DNA of 8,935 bases from SIG471 sp045638565 (GCA_045638565.1 JAZUBN010000073.1:1-8935); one strand, 5' to 3'; shown: positions 1 to 6,379, numbered from the stretch's first letter. Numbers and translations: made by a program. Notes: generated by a model not told the origin, from the letters alone.

Positions 1-3
1 ATA

Positions 4-107
4 GAATGAATTGCATCACAGATGCGTGAATTGAAACCAATGGTTTCATGAATTGCACTTTGTGCATGAATTGTGTCTTTCAGACACATTAAGGTGCCTG
101 CGGCGCT
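4..107 (+). repeat. Tandem small-hairpin array with ATGAATT spacers (copy 1)
   Basis: Seen directly: five consecutive small inverted repeats, each with a 3-nt loop. They are GCATC-ACA-GATGC (13-25), GAAACC-AAT-GGTTTC (33-47), GCAC-TTT-GTGC (55-65), GTGTCT-TTC-AGACAC (73-87) and GTGCC-TGC-GGCGC (94-106, one G-T pair). The first four are each preceded by a 7-nt spacer ATGAATT or GTGAATT (6-12, 26-32, 48-54, 66-72). The last is preceded by ATTAAGG. Stem sequences differ but pairing is kept. The left boundary is probably complete, because GAATGAATTGC also begins the related array at 6514-6594. It lies 3' of purN and no gene is seen in it. Its function is unknown; it could act in RNA structure, 3'-end protection or as a mobile REP-like element. 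Confidence 0.8.
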
Positions 108-117
108 ATTTAATAAA

Positions 118-232
118 ACGCCCGTCGGGCTACACCTCATCCGTCAGCCTTACGGCCGCCACCTTCCCCTCAAGGGGAAGGCTCTACCCCTCCGTCAATC
201 TTCGATTGACACCTCCCCTTGCACAGAGGAGG
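118..232. repeat. Hairpin-rich intergenic repeat block downstream of purN
   Basis: A cluster of inverted repeats fills the space between the first array and the purN stop. They are GCCC-GTC-GGGC (120-130), CCGT/ACGG (141-155), an 8-bp stem CCTTCCCC/GGGGAAGG with loop TCAA (162-181), a 7-bp stem GTCAATC/GATTGAC with loop TTC (194-210), and CCTCC/GGAGG (212-232). On the minus strand these would be in the 3' untranslated RNA of purN, starting about 8 nt after its stop. None is followed by a run of T, so this is not a standard intrinsic terminator. From memory, similar CACCTTCCCC-type hairpin strings are dispersed in gut Firmicute genomes, but that has not been checked here. Confidence 0.65.
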
Positions 233-239
233 CGTAACT

Positions 240-827
240 TTACTGATTTGCCAGCTTATTGATAACTTCAGGCAAAATAATCCATTCTGCCTCTGTCATA
301 ACACGCTTCTGAAGCACTTCAGGTGTGTCGCCATCTTCGACATACACAGCCTTCTGTGCCAGGATTTCGCCGCCGTCAACGATTTCATCTACATAATGAA
401 CTGTTGCGCCGGTAACTTTTACACCCTTTTTGAGAGCTTCCTCGTGGACTTTAAGACCATAATAGCCTTCGCCGCAGAAGGATGGGATGAGTGAAGGGTG
501 GATATTGATGATTTTCTTTTCAAATGCTCTGATGAACTTTGGAGAAAGAACGCTTAAGAAACCTGCGAGAACAACGAGTGAGCAGCCTTCTGCATTGATA
601 GCATCTATCATTGCCTGTTCAGCATCTTCCTTTGAAGCAAAGTCCTTCTTGCGGATAACGGCAGTTTTGATGCCGTGATTCTTTGCGCGTTCGAGAGCAT
701 AAGCTGATGTTTTATTTGCAATTACAAGGGCTACTTCGGCATTTTTAATCTTGCCAGATTCGATAGCATCGATAATAGCCTGAAGATTTGTGCCGCCGCC
801 CGAAACGAGAACAGCAAGTTTTAGCAT
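240..827 (-). CDS. purN: Phosphoribosylglycinamide formyltransferase (PurN)
   Basis: This enzyme transfers a formyl group from 10-formyltetrahydrofolate to GAR, giving FGAR (step 3 of IMP synthesis), in the cytoplasm. The 195-residue protein has the usual family length. Visible marks are the N-terminal phosphate-binding loop SGGGTN (9-14), VLAGFLSVLS (86-95), the catalytic NIHPSLIPS segment with N108 and H110, and the VDEIVDGGEIL segment with D147. These three match the catalytic Asn-His-Asp triad known for the family. The CGEGYYGLKVHEEAL stretch replaces the PGLHxH loop of enterobacterial PurN and looks clostridial. The ATG overlaps the end of purM by 7 nt (ATGCTAA) and has no strong Shine-Dalgarno, which points to translational coupling. 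It is the last pur gene visible in the operon. Confidence 0.96.
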   Translation of the reverse strand: MLKLAVLVSGGGTNLQAIIDAIESGKIKNAEVALVIANKTSAYALERAKNHGIKTAVIRKKDFASKEDAEQAMIDAINAEGCSLVVLAGFLSVLSPKFIRAFEKKIINIHPSLIPSFCGEGYYGLKVHEEALKKGVKVTGATVHYVDEIVDGGEILAQKAVYVEDGDTPEVLQKRVMTEAEWIILPEVINKLANQ

Positions 828-1852
828 AATTCGATACCGTGTTCGCCGTCTTCAACGTGGCCGATTACGTATGCATCTTCGCCGTTAGCCTTGAGGATGC
901 TGAGAGCCTTTTCAACGTCTTCCTTAGCTACGATTGTAATCATACCAACGCCCATATTGAATGTGGAGAACATATCAGGCATTGGAATACCACCGCGTTC
1001 TGCGATGAGCTTGAAGATTGGGAGAATACGTACGGAAGCCTGATCGATAACAGCCTTCTTGCCCTTTGGAAGAGCTCTTGGAATGTTTTCATAGAAGCCG
1101 CCGCCTGTGATGTGAGCGATGCTCTTAACCTTGATTTCATCGAGGAGAGCGAGAACAGGCTTTACATAGATTCTTGTAGGTGTGATGAGAGCTTCGCCAA
1201 GTGTCTTGCCGAGGGATTCTTCATACTTATTGAGGTCTGCGTTTTCAACGTCGAATACCTTACGAACGAGGGAGAAGCCGTTGGAGTGAACGCCGCTGGA
1301 TGGGAGAGCGATAAGAACGTCGCCTGCGTTTACGTTGTCGTTGGAGAGAATATTCTTCTTGTCTACGATACCAACTGCAAAACCAGCGAGGTCGTATTCT
1401 TCTTCCTTCATGAGACCTGGGTGTTCAGCTGTTTCGCCGCCGATGAGAGCACAGCCGGACTGTACGCAGCCTTCTGCAACGCCGGAAACGAGAGCTGCTA
1501 CCTTTTCAGGATAGTTCTTGCCGATTGCGATGTAGTCGAGGAAGAAAAGTGGCTTTGCGCCGCCGCAGATAATGTCGTTTACACACATAGCAACACAGTC
1601 GATACCGAGAGTATCGTGCTTGTCCATGAGGTAGCCGAGCTTTACCTTTGTGCCGCAGCCGTCTGTGCCGGAAACGAGAACTGGTTCTTCATAGCCTGTT
1701 GGGAGAGCGATGAGACCGCCGAAGCCGCCGAGACCGGAGAGAACGTGTTCTGTCATTGTGCGTGCAACGCTTGCCTTCATGAGCTCAACAGCCTTGTAAC
1801 CGGCTGTTACGTCAACGCCCGCTGCCTTGTAGCTATCGCTGAAATTTTTCAT
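821..1852 (-). CDS. purM: Phosphoribosylformylglycinamidine cyclo-ligase (PurM, AIR synthetase)
   Basis: This enzyme closes the imidazole ring, converting FGAM to AIR with ATP (step 5). The protein is 343 residues, the normal size. Marks in order: GLGGFGGL near residue 41; SGTDGCGTK (61-69), the ATP/substrate motif of the PurM/SelD superfamily; DCVAMCVND (85-93); ALIGGETAEHPG (135-146); SSGVHSNGFSLVR (185-197); and HITGGGFYENIPR (247-259). The frame stays open upstream to a GTG at 1861, but that GTG lies inside the ribosome binding site AAGGTGA (1864-1858), 5 nt before the ATG at 1852. ATG 1852 is therefore the better start. Its 3' end overlaps purN by 7 nt. Upstream it is separated from purF by 182 bases containing a palindromic element, so it may be expressed differently from purF. 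Confidence 0.96.
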   Translation of the reverse strand: MKNFSDSYKAAGVDVTAGYKAVELMKASVARTMTEHVLSGLGGFGGLIALPTGYEEPVLVSGTDGCGTKVKLGYLMDKHDTLGIDCVAMCVNDIICGGAKPLFFLDYIAIGKNYPEKVAALVSGVAEGCVQSGCALIGGETAEHPGLMKEEEYDLAGFAVGIVDKKNILSNDNVNAGDVLIALPSSGVHSNGFSLVRKVFDVENADLNKYEESLGKTLGEALITPTRIYVKPVLALLDEIKVKSIAHITGGGFYENIPRALPKGKKAVIDQASVRILPIFKLIAERGGIPMPDMFSTFNMGVGMITIVAKEDVEKALSILKANGEDAYVIGHVEDGEHGIELC

Positions 1853-1857
1853 AGTGA

Positions 1858-1864
1858 TCACCTT
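1858..1864 (-). promoter_or_regulatory. purM ribosome binding site (decides the start)
   Basis: The minus strand reads AAGGTGA followed 5 nt later by ATG (1852-1850). The GTG that would give three extra residues is part of this site itself, so it cannot sensibly be the start codon. Confidence 0.8.
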
Positions 1865-1924
1865 TTATAGTTAATATTTTTGTTTTCCTGTAAGGTTTGT
1901 GTGGAATGGGATTTATGTGCTTAA

Positions 1925-2016
1925 TGTCATCCTGAGGGCAAAGCCCGAAGGATCTCCCTGCCATCTGACGAAACTGCAGACCGCAGGAGATTCCTCACAC
2001 AAGGTTCGGAATGACA
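1925..2016. repeat. 92-base palindromic MITE-like element in the purF-purM gap
   Basis: The ends are imperfect inverted repeats: TGTCATCCTGAG at 1925-1936 against TTCGGAATGACA at 2005-2016. A second, inner pair is GATCTCCCTGC (1951-1961) against GCAGGAGATTC (1983-1993). A small GGGC-AAA-GCCC hairpin sits at 1936-1946. The whole element can fold into one long interrupted hairpin, and it codes for nothing. It lies between two co-oriented pur genes and would be transcribed in the operon mRNA. It has the look of a non-autonomous inserted repeat; similar GTCATCCTGAG/GGAATGAC elements are, from memory, common between genes in many bacteria. No T-run follows it on the minus strand, so it is probably not a terminator. 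No clear target-site duplication was seen. Confidence 0.7.
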
Positions 2017-2034
2017 CTGTTTTATAATAATATC

Positions 2035-3504
2035 TTATACGTCGAGCTTTTCGTCGAACTTATCCTTCATATGAGCCTTTTCGACGCAGATAGGATATTC
2101 GCCTGTGAAGCAGCCGAGGCAGAAGCCCTTAGCCTTGCAGCCCTTGGCTACGCACTTTGCATCTTCGATGCCGAGGAAGCCGAGGGAGTCAGCGCCGATT
2201 GATTCACGCATTTCTTCCATTGACATACGGCAAGCGATGAGATTCTTCTTATTGTCGATGTCTGTGCCGAAGTAACATTCATTGATGAATGGTGGGGAGG
2301 AAAGGCGGAGATGGATTTCCTTTGCGCCTGCTTCTCTTAAAAGCTTAACGATACGTGCAGATGTTGTACCTCTTACGATGGAGTCATCAACGAGAACAAC
2401 TCTCTTGCCGCGTACTGTTTCAGCGATAGGGTTAAGCTTGATCTTAACCGAGTTTTCACGCTGAGACTGGAGAGGCTGGATGAATGTTCTGCCGATATAT
2501 CTGTTCTTGAGAAGACCTACGCCGTATGGGATGCCCGATTCTTCTGCATAACCCATAGCTGCGTCAAGACCGGAGTCAGGAACACCGCAGACGATGTCTG
2601 CATCAACAGGATGGGATTTAGCGAGGAAGCGGCCTGCCTGCTTTCTTGCTTCATGAACGCTGGAGCCTTCAATTACAGAGTCAGGACGTGCAAAGTATAC
2701 ATATTCAAATACGCAGAGACCGTCTGCAGGACCTGTACTCTGCTTGTAAACCTTGAGTTCACCGTCAACAACTTCAACGATTTCACCAGGTTCAACATCG
2801 CGGAGGAACTTAGCGCCGACAGAGTCAAGAGCGCAAGTTTCGGATGCGAATACATAGCCGCCCTTGAGTGTACCGATGCAGAGAGGACGGAAGCCGTGAG
2901 GGTCACGTGCTGCGATCATCTTTCTTGGAGACATGATGAGGAGGCAGTATGAGCCTTCAAGCTTGTCCATAGCTCTTTCGATAGCTTCTTCGATGGAGGA
3001 AGCTGTGAGACGTTCCTTTGCGATGAGATAGGAGATAACTTCTGTATCGTTTGTTGTATGGAAAATAACACCCTGATTTCTCAGTTCTTCACGGATTTCA
3101 ACGCCGTTTACGAGATTACCGTTGTGAGCGAGAACGAGTGTGCCCTTTGCGTGACGCACAACGAGTGGCTGTGCATTTACAGGGCTGGACTGTTCCTTTG
3201 GAGCATATCTTACATGACCGATAGCCATCTGACCGAGAGGGAACTTTTCCATAACGTCGAGAGTGAAGACTTCAGGAACAAGACCAACGTCCTTCACTGT
3301 TGTCATAACACCACGGTCGTTAACGCAGATACCGCAGGATTCCTGACCTCTGTGCTGGAGAGCATAAAGACCGAACTGTGTTTCACCTGCTACGTTTACG
3401 TCGGAGCCCGGTACTGTTGTGATACCGAAAACACCGCACTCATCGTGGATAATATCCTTTTCGAGATCAAACTCTTCTTCTGTGAAAATGCTGTCTGTAA
3501 TCAT
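2035..3504 (-). CDS. purF: Amidophosphoribosyltransferase (PurF), propeptide and Fe-S type
   Basis: This is the committed first step of purine synthesis: PRPP plus glutamine to phosphoribosylamine. The 489-residue protein has an N-terminal Ntn glutaminase domain and a C-terminal phosphoribosyltransferase domain. The nucleophile is Cys23 in DECGVFG, so residues 1-22 form a propeptide to be removed, somewhat longer than the 11 residues of B. subtilis PurF. HRGQES, VRYAPKEQSSP and AHNGNLVN are glutaminase marks. The PRPP loop is VVLVDDSIVRGTT (369-381). Cys264, Cys425, Cys462 and Cys465 (the CLGC of CLGCFTGEYP) correspond to the four ligands of the 4Fe-4S cluster known in the Bacillus enzyme. 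The frame is open to a GTG at 3522, but ATG 3504 is preferred because of its ribosome binding site. It lies 45 nt after purC; PurF is usually feedback-inhibited by purine nucleotides. Confidence 0.97.
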   Translation of the reverse strand: MITDSIFTEEEFDLEKDIIHDECGVFGITTVPGSDVNVAGETQFGLYALQHRGQESCGICVNDRGVMTTVKDVGLVPEVFTLDVMEKFPLGQMAIGHVRYAPKEQSSPVNAQPLVVRHAKGTLVLAHNGNLVNGVEIREELRNQGVIFHTTNDTEVISYLIAKERLTASSIEEAIERAMDKLEGSYCLLIMSPRKMIAARDPHGFRPLCIGTLKGGYVFASETCALDSVGAKFLRDVEPGEIVEVVDGELKVYKQSTGPADGLCVFEYVYFARPDSVIEGSSVHEARKQAGRFLAKSHPVDADIVCGVPDSGLDAAMGYAEESGIPYGVGLLKNRYIGRTFIQPLQSQRENSVKIKLNPIAETVRGKRVVLVDDSIVRGTTSARIVKLLREAGAKEIHLRLSSPPFINECYFGTDIDNKKNLIACRMSMEEMRESIGADSLGFLGIEDAKCVAKGCKAKGFCLGCFTGEYPICVEKAHMKDKFDEKLDV

Positions 3505-3511
3505 AATTATA

Positions 3512-3517
3512 CCTTCT
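3512..3517 (-). promoter_or_regulatory. purF ribosome binding site (decides the start)
   Basis: The minus strand shows AGAAGG 7 nt before the ATG at 3504. The upstream GTG at 3522-3520 lies 5' of this site and has no comparable sequence before it, so the six extra residues are unlikely. Confidence 0.75.
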
Positions 3518-3549
3518 TTCACATTTACGAATTTATTTAACTTACTAAT

Positions 3550-4248
3550 TTATTTACCTGTAAGGCGATAATAGGTTTCTTCCAGAATATCCACATCGTC
3601 CACATTTCTTCTGAAACGGTCCTTATCCAGCTTTTCGCCCGTCTTGCTGTCCCACAGGCGGCAGCTTTCAGGAGAAATTTCGTCAGCCAGAAACAGCCTT
3701 CCCTCTTCGTCCCTGCCGAATTCAAGTTTGCAGTCGACTAATGTGATGCCGATATTTTCCATATATGCGGAAAGTATCTCATTGACCTTGAGGGCTGTCT
3801 TTTCCATAAACTCCAGCTCTTCTTCCGAGCAGAGAGCCATGGCGGCGATGTGATATTTATTTACATAAGGGTCGCCCAGTCTTTCATCTTTATAGGAAAA
3901 CTCAAGAATGGTACGGCTGAGCTTTTTACCTTCGGCGAATCCGAAACGCTTGACGAGTGAGCCTGCCGCAACATTTCTGACAATGACTTCGACAGGAATG
4001 ATACGCAGCTTTTTTATAAGAGTTTCGTTGTCAGACACCTCTTCTATGTAGTGAGTGGCGATGCCCTTTTCCTCAAGCAGACGCATAAAGTGATTTGTCA
4101 CCTTGTTGTTTATCATACCTTCGGAATAACGGCGCTGAGCACCGAAAACAGGCACATCATCCTTGTACTCTATAAGATAGCGGCTTTCATCTTCTGTTTT
4201 GAATATTCTTTTGTATTTTCCTTCGTAAATCTGGGTCAGCTTATTCAT
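3550..4248 (-). CDS. purC: SAICAR synthase (PurC)
   Basis: PurC joins CAIR and aspartate using ATP to give SAICAR. The 232-residue protein is slightly short for the family (about 235-242). Visible marks: IYEGKYKRIF (7-16) at the ATP-binding N-lobe, IPVEVIVRNVAAGS (84-97), GDPYVNKYHI (125-134), LVDCKLEFG (170-178), LADEISPESCRLWD (187-200) and KLDKDRFRR (206-214). The stretch after EYKDD reads VPVFGAQRRYSEGMINNK, where relatives usually have ATAFNGxKK and a few more residues, so this N-lobe is somewhat divergent. The start is 4 nt after the purE stop and lacks a strong Shine-Dalgarno, which suggests coupling to purE. Codon use looks less biased than in purE, purF and purM (more AAA, ATA and AGA). 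Confidence 0.95.
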   Translation of the reverse strand: MNKLTQIYEGKYKRIFKTEDESRYLIEYKDDVPVFGAQRRYSEGMINNKVTNHFMRLLEEKGIATHYIEEVSDNETLIKKLRIIPVEVIVRNVAAGSLVKRFGFAEGKKLSRTILEFSYKDERLGDPYVNKYHIAAMALCSEEELEFMEKTALKVNEILSAYMENIGITLVDCKLEFGRDEEGRLFLADEISPESCRLWDSKTGEKLDKDRFRRNVDDVDILEETYYRLTGK

Positions 4249-4252
4249 AATC

Positions 4253-4750
4253 TTACTGGATACCTTCAGCCTGAAGCTTCTTGTCCTTTGCGATGACTGT
4301 ATTTGTCATATCTTCCTTCATTGTGTCCAGCTTCTTTGCAAGATCTTCTTCGTAAACACCGAGAATCTGTGCAGAGAGGATAGCTGCGTTTTCAGCGCCG
4401 TCGATAGCAACTGTTGCTACAGGAACACCGGATGGCATCTGAACTGTGGAAAGAAGAGCATCAAGACCGACAAGTGTAGAGGACTTGATTGGAACACCGA
4501 TAACAGGGAGTGTTGTATGTGCTGCGAGAACACCTGCAAGATGAGCAGCCTTGCCAGCCGCTGCAACGATTGTGCCGAAGCCGTTAGCCTTTGCATTGGA
4601 TGCAAAATCACAAGCTTCCTTTGGTGTTCTGTGAGCAGACATGATTCTCATTTCCCATTCGATGCCGAAGGAATCGAGCTTCTTCGCGCACTTCTTCATG
4701 ATTTCGAGATCGCTGTCACTGCCCATTACGATAGCAACTTTTTTACCCAT
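4253..4750 (-). CDS. purE: 5-(carboxyamino)imidazole ribonucleotide mutase (PurE, class I)
   Basis: Class I PurE converts N5-CAIR to CAIR, moving the carboxyl group made by PurK. The 165-residue protein is a typical small octameric PurE. Marks: VAIVMGSDSDLEIM (5-18), the phosphate-binding start; SAHRTP (38-43) with the catalytic His40; AAGKAAHLAG (64-73) with His70; and GLDALLSTVQMPSGVPVATVAI (95-116), containing the conserved QMPxGxPVATVAI motif. The C-terminal tail after residue 130 is charged and helical. A very strong ribosome binding site (GGAGG, 6 nt before ATG) precedes it. No purK is present in the window, so N5-CAIR must come from a distant purK, or the enzyme may work with bicarbonate-rich conditions and AIR. 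It is the first pur gene of the cluster. Confidence 0.96.
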   Translation of the reverse strand: MGKKVAIVMGSDSDLEIMKKCAKKLDSFGIEWEMRIMSAHRTPKEACDFASNAKANGFGTIVAAAGKAAHLAGVLAAHTTLPVIGVPIKSSTLVGLDALLSTVQMPSGVPVATVAIDGAENAAILSAQILGVYEEDLAKKLDTMKEDMTNTVIAKDKKLQAEGIQ

Positions 4751-4756
4751 TTTGAA

Positions 4757-4761
4757 CCTCC
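4757..4761 (-). promoter_or_regulatory. Strong purE ribosome binding site
   Basis: The minus strand reads GGAGG 6 nt before ATG 4750, the closest match to the consensus among the minus-strand genes. It suggests purE starts independently of translation of the upstream gene. Confidence 0.8.
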
Positions 4762-4791
4762 ATATATAGTTAAAAATTTATTCCTAAAATA

Positions 4792-4826
4792 CAGTTACTT
4801 GTGAGCATTGCGCCCACAAGTAGCTG
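4792..4826 (-). terminator. Hairpin between the CyuA-like gene and purE: weak terminator or processing site
   Basis: A 12-bp stem, CAGTTACTTGTG (4792-4803) against CACAAGTAGCTG (4815-4826) with one G-T pair, encloses an 11-nt loop. It starts 10 nt after the stop codon of the CyuA-like gene. On the minus strand it is followed by TATTTTAGG, a poor U-tract, so termination may be partial. No convincing promoter was found between it and purE. It may attenuate read-through into the pur genes or stabilise the upstream mRNA. Confidence 0.45.
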
Positions 4827-4836
4827 AGAAAAATAC

Positions 4837-6105
4837 TTATTTGTTTTTCATAATGTCGAGAATATACTTCTCTGTAAGCTCCATACCAGGAGAGGAGATA
4901 TAAGCCATATTCTGCATTGTCTTTTCAGGTGTATCGCCGAGGATAGCGTGAACATTTTCGATGCTTACATTCTTGAGCGCAAACTGTGCAGCCATAAATG
5001 CAGAGCTGATACCTGCAAGAGCCTTCATAACACAGCCTGGGTTGCCGCCGTGGCAGATCATGCCGACAACGGAAGCCGCCATATTATCGATAGTTCTGCA
5101 GAGCTGTTCATAGTTGCCGCCGAGAAGATGGCAGATTGCAACAGCAGAGCCTGTGCCGCCTGCTACTGCGCAGCCGCAGAGAGCAGAAAGCTTGCCGGAA
5201 TAGGACTTGATATACATAGTTGTAAGGCAGGAGAGCATACCTGCGCGAACGATTTCTTCTTCTGTCTTGCCCATGATCTTACCTGTGATGAATGCAGGCA
5301 TCATAGCGAGAAGACCGTGAGAGCCGGAGCCTGTAAGGCTCATTGCTGGCTTACCAGCGCCCGAAAGACGAGCTTCGATGCCGCCGCAAGCTGCGATTTC
5401 AGAGCTCTTCTGCCAGTCGTCAGAATATCTCTTGCCGCCGTTCTGTTCGATGAGGATTTTTGTCATTGGAACGATATCCATTTCGATGCCTTCGTCCAAA
5501 AGTGCTGTATCCATAAGGAATGCTTCCTGAAGGAACATCATTTCTTCGATAGGACCATTCAGGCAGTAATCATAGATATCCTTGAATGTATAGTTGTTGA
5601 TGCAGTCGTCTGCTGCAGCAGCTGCAGCTGCTTCTTCGTCGTTCTGGAAGATAACTTCGCCGTTCTTCTTCATTTCAACGATATTTGTGTGGCTGTTCTT
5701 TACTGTAACTTCGCCAACACCTGCATCAGTTGTAACCTTTGCATAGATGTAGATTTTGGAATCGATGCCGGAGAGGTCTGTCACGACCTTGCCTTCAGAA
5801 AGAAGAGTGCGTGCCTTTGCCATATCTTCTTCTGTGATGCTTTCTATAACGAGAAGGCCCTTTGAGCTGTCGCCTGCAACTGCGCCGATAGCAGCAGCAA
5901 AATCCTTGCCCATATCTGGTGTGCCAGGAATAGGACATGTAAGAGCATTCTTGAAGATGCCTGAATTAAGGCTCATTTCAACTTTAAGAACAGTACCTGG
6001 AACGATATCTCTTGCTATAGCACAAGCGTAGGCGAAAGCGCCCGGTTCTGTGCAGCCAAATGCAGGCTTGATGTCATTCAAAACGAAATGCGCTAATAAT
6101 ATCAT
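4837..6105 (-). CDS. UPF0597/CyuA family protein: probable Fe-S L-cysteine desulfidase or L-serine dehydratase-like enzyme
   Basis: The 422-residue protein matches the family of E. coli CyuA (YhaM, 436 aa) and archaeal L-cysteine desulfidase, related to the alpha part of iron-sulfur L-serine dehydratases. Characterised members cleave L-cysteine to pyruvate, ammonia and sulfide using an oxygen-labile 4Fe-4S cluster. Visible marks are DIKPAFGCTEPGAFAYA (11-27) with Cys18, AACGGIEARLSGAG (238-251), SLTGSGSHGLLAMMP (256-270), LCGCAVAGGTG (309-319) and MICHGGNPGCVMKALAG (349-365). Cys18, Cys310 or Cys312, and Cys351 are the likely cluster ligands by analogy. A run of seven alanines (159-165) sits in a surface-type region. 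The ATG has only a weak ribosome binding site (GGGG, 7 nt upstream). It is the first gene of the minus-strand unit, 86 nt before purE. Substrate (cysteine or serine) cannot be decided from sequence. Confidence 0.85.
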   Translation of the reverse strand: MILLAHFVLNDIKPAFGCTEPGAFAYACAIARDIVPGTVLKVEMSLNSGIFKNALTCPIPGTPDMGKDFAAAIGAVAGDSSKGLLVIESITEEDMAKARTLLSEGKVVTDLSGIDSKIYIYAKVTTDAGVGEVTVKNSHTNIVEMKKNGEVIFQNDEEAAAAAAADDCINNYTFKDIYDYCLNGPIEEMMFLQEAFLMDTALLDEGIEMDIVPMTKILIEQNGGKRYSDDWQKSSEIAACGGIEARLSGAGKPAMSLTGSGSHGLLAMMPAFITGKIMGKTEEEIVRAGMLSCLTTMYIKSYSGKLSALCGCAVAGGTGSAVAICHLLGGNYEQLCRTIDNMAASVVGMICHGGNPGCVMKALAGISSAFMAAQFALKNVSIENVHAILGDTPEKTMQNMAYISSPGMELTEKYILDIMKNK

Positions 6106-6146
6106 AACTTTACCCCACTTAAATTAAAAAATATTTTTACCATTAT

Positions 6147-6175
6147 ATTATACATTAAAATTTTTTCATTTTCAA
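6147..6175 (-). promoter_or_regulatory. Promoter of the CyuA-like gene and probably the pur operon
   Basis: On the minus strand a -35 of TTGAAA (6175-6170) and a perfect -10 of TATAAT (6152-6147) are separated by 17 bp. A start near 6140 would give a leader of about 35 nt before ATG 6105. A TTGAC lies just upstream at 6180-6176. No PurR PurBox or purine riboswitch motif was recognised, so purine control is not evident here. Confidence 0.65.
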
Positions 6176-6256
6176 GTCAAAAACTGCACTTTTTTACAAT
6201 TTTTTCACAAAAAATGGCACCTACACGGATTTGGTGAAACTTTGAAGCGCGGCTCA

Positions 6257-6278
6257 TATTGTCCATATTTTGACAATA
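6257..6278. repeat. Inverted repeat TATTGTC-N8-GACAATA, possible operator
   Basis: A perfect 7-bp inverted repeat with an 8-nt gap (6257-6263 and 6272-6278) lies between the two divergent promoters, about 82 bp upstream of the minus-strand -35 and 102 bp upstream of the nrdJ -35. It could be a binding site for a dimeric regulator, but no known regulator consensus was matched. Confidence 0.4.
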
Positions 6279-6379
6279 AGTAATGGCGTGTGACTTTACA
6301 CTCTGCCATTTCATTTGTCAAGTAGAAAATAAGGCTTAATTTTTGTATATATTGCCAAGGAGAATTATTGCTCATATAC

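Noticed and set aside
4..107. CRISPR array
   Set aside because: The constant part is only 7 nt and the variable parts are themselves palindromes of 11-15 nt, so repeat and spacer sizes do not fit CRISPR. No cas gene is present.
194..232. Intrinsic terminator after purN
   Set aside because: Stems are present but no T-run follows on the minus strand, so the operon may continue past the left edge or end by another mechanism.
53..262. 69-codon plus-strand frame after purN
   Set aside because: It runs through the hairpin repeats and into the 3' end of purN; no ribosome binding site and no protein family resemblance.
839..1870. 343-codon open frame on the plus strand opposite purM
   Set aside because: It mirrors purM in the complementary strand, is rich in Cys and has no ribosome binding site or recognisable domain. 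It arises from the biased codon use of purM.
4751..4836. Purine riboswitch or PurBox upstream of purE
   Set aside because: The conserved purine riboswitch core and CCGAAC-type PurBoxes were not found; only AT-rich sequence with TATATATGG and one hairpin is present.
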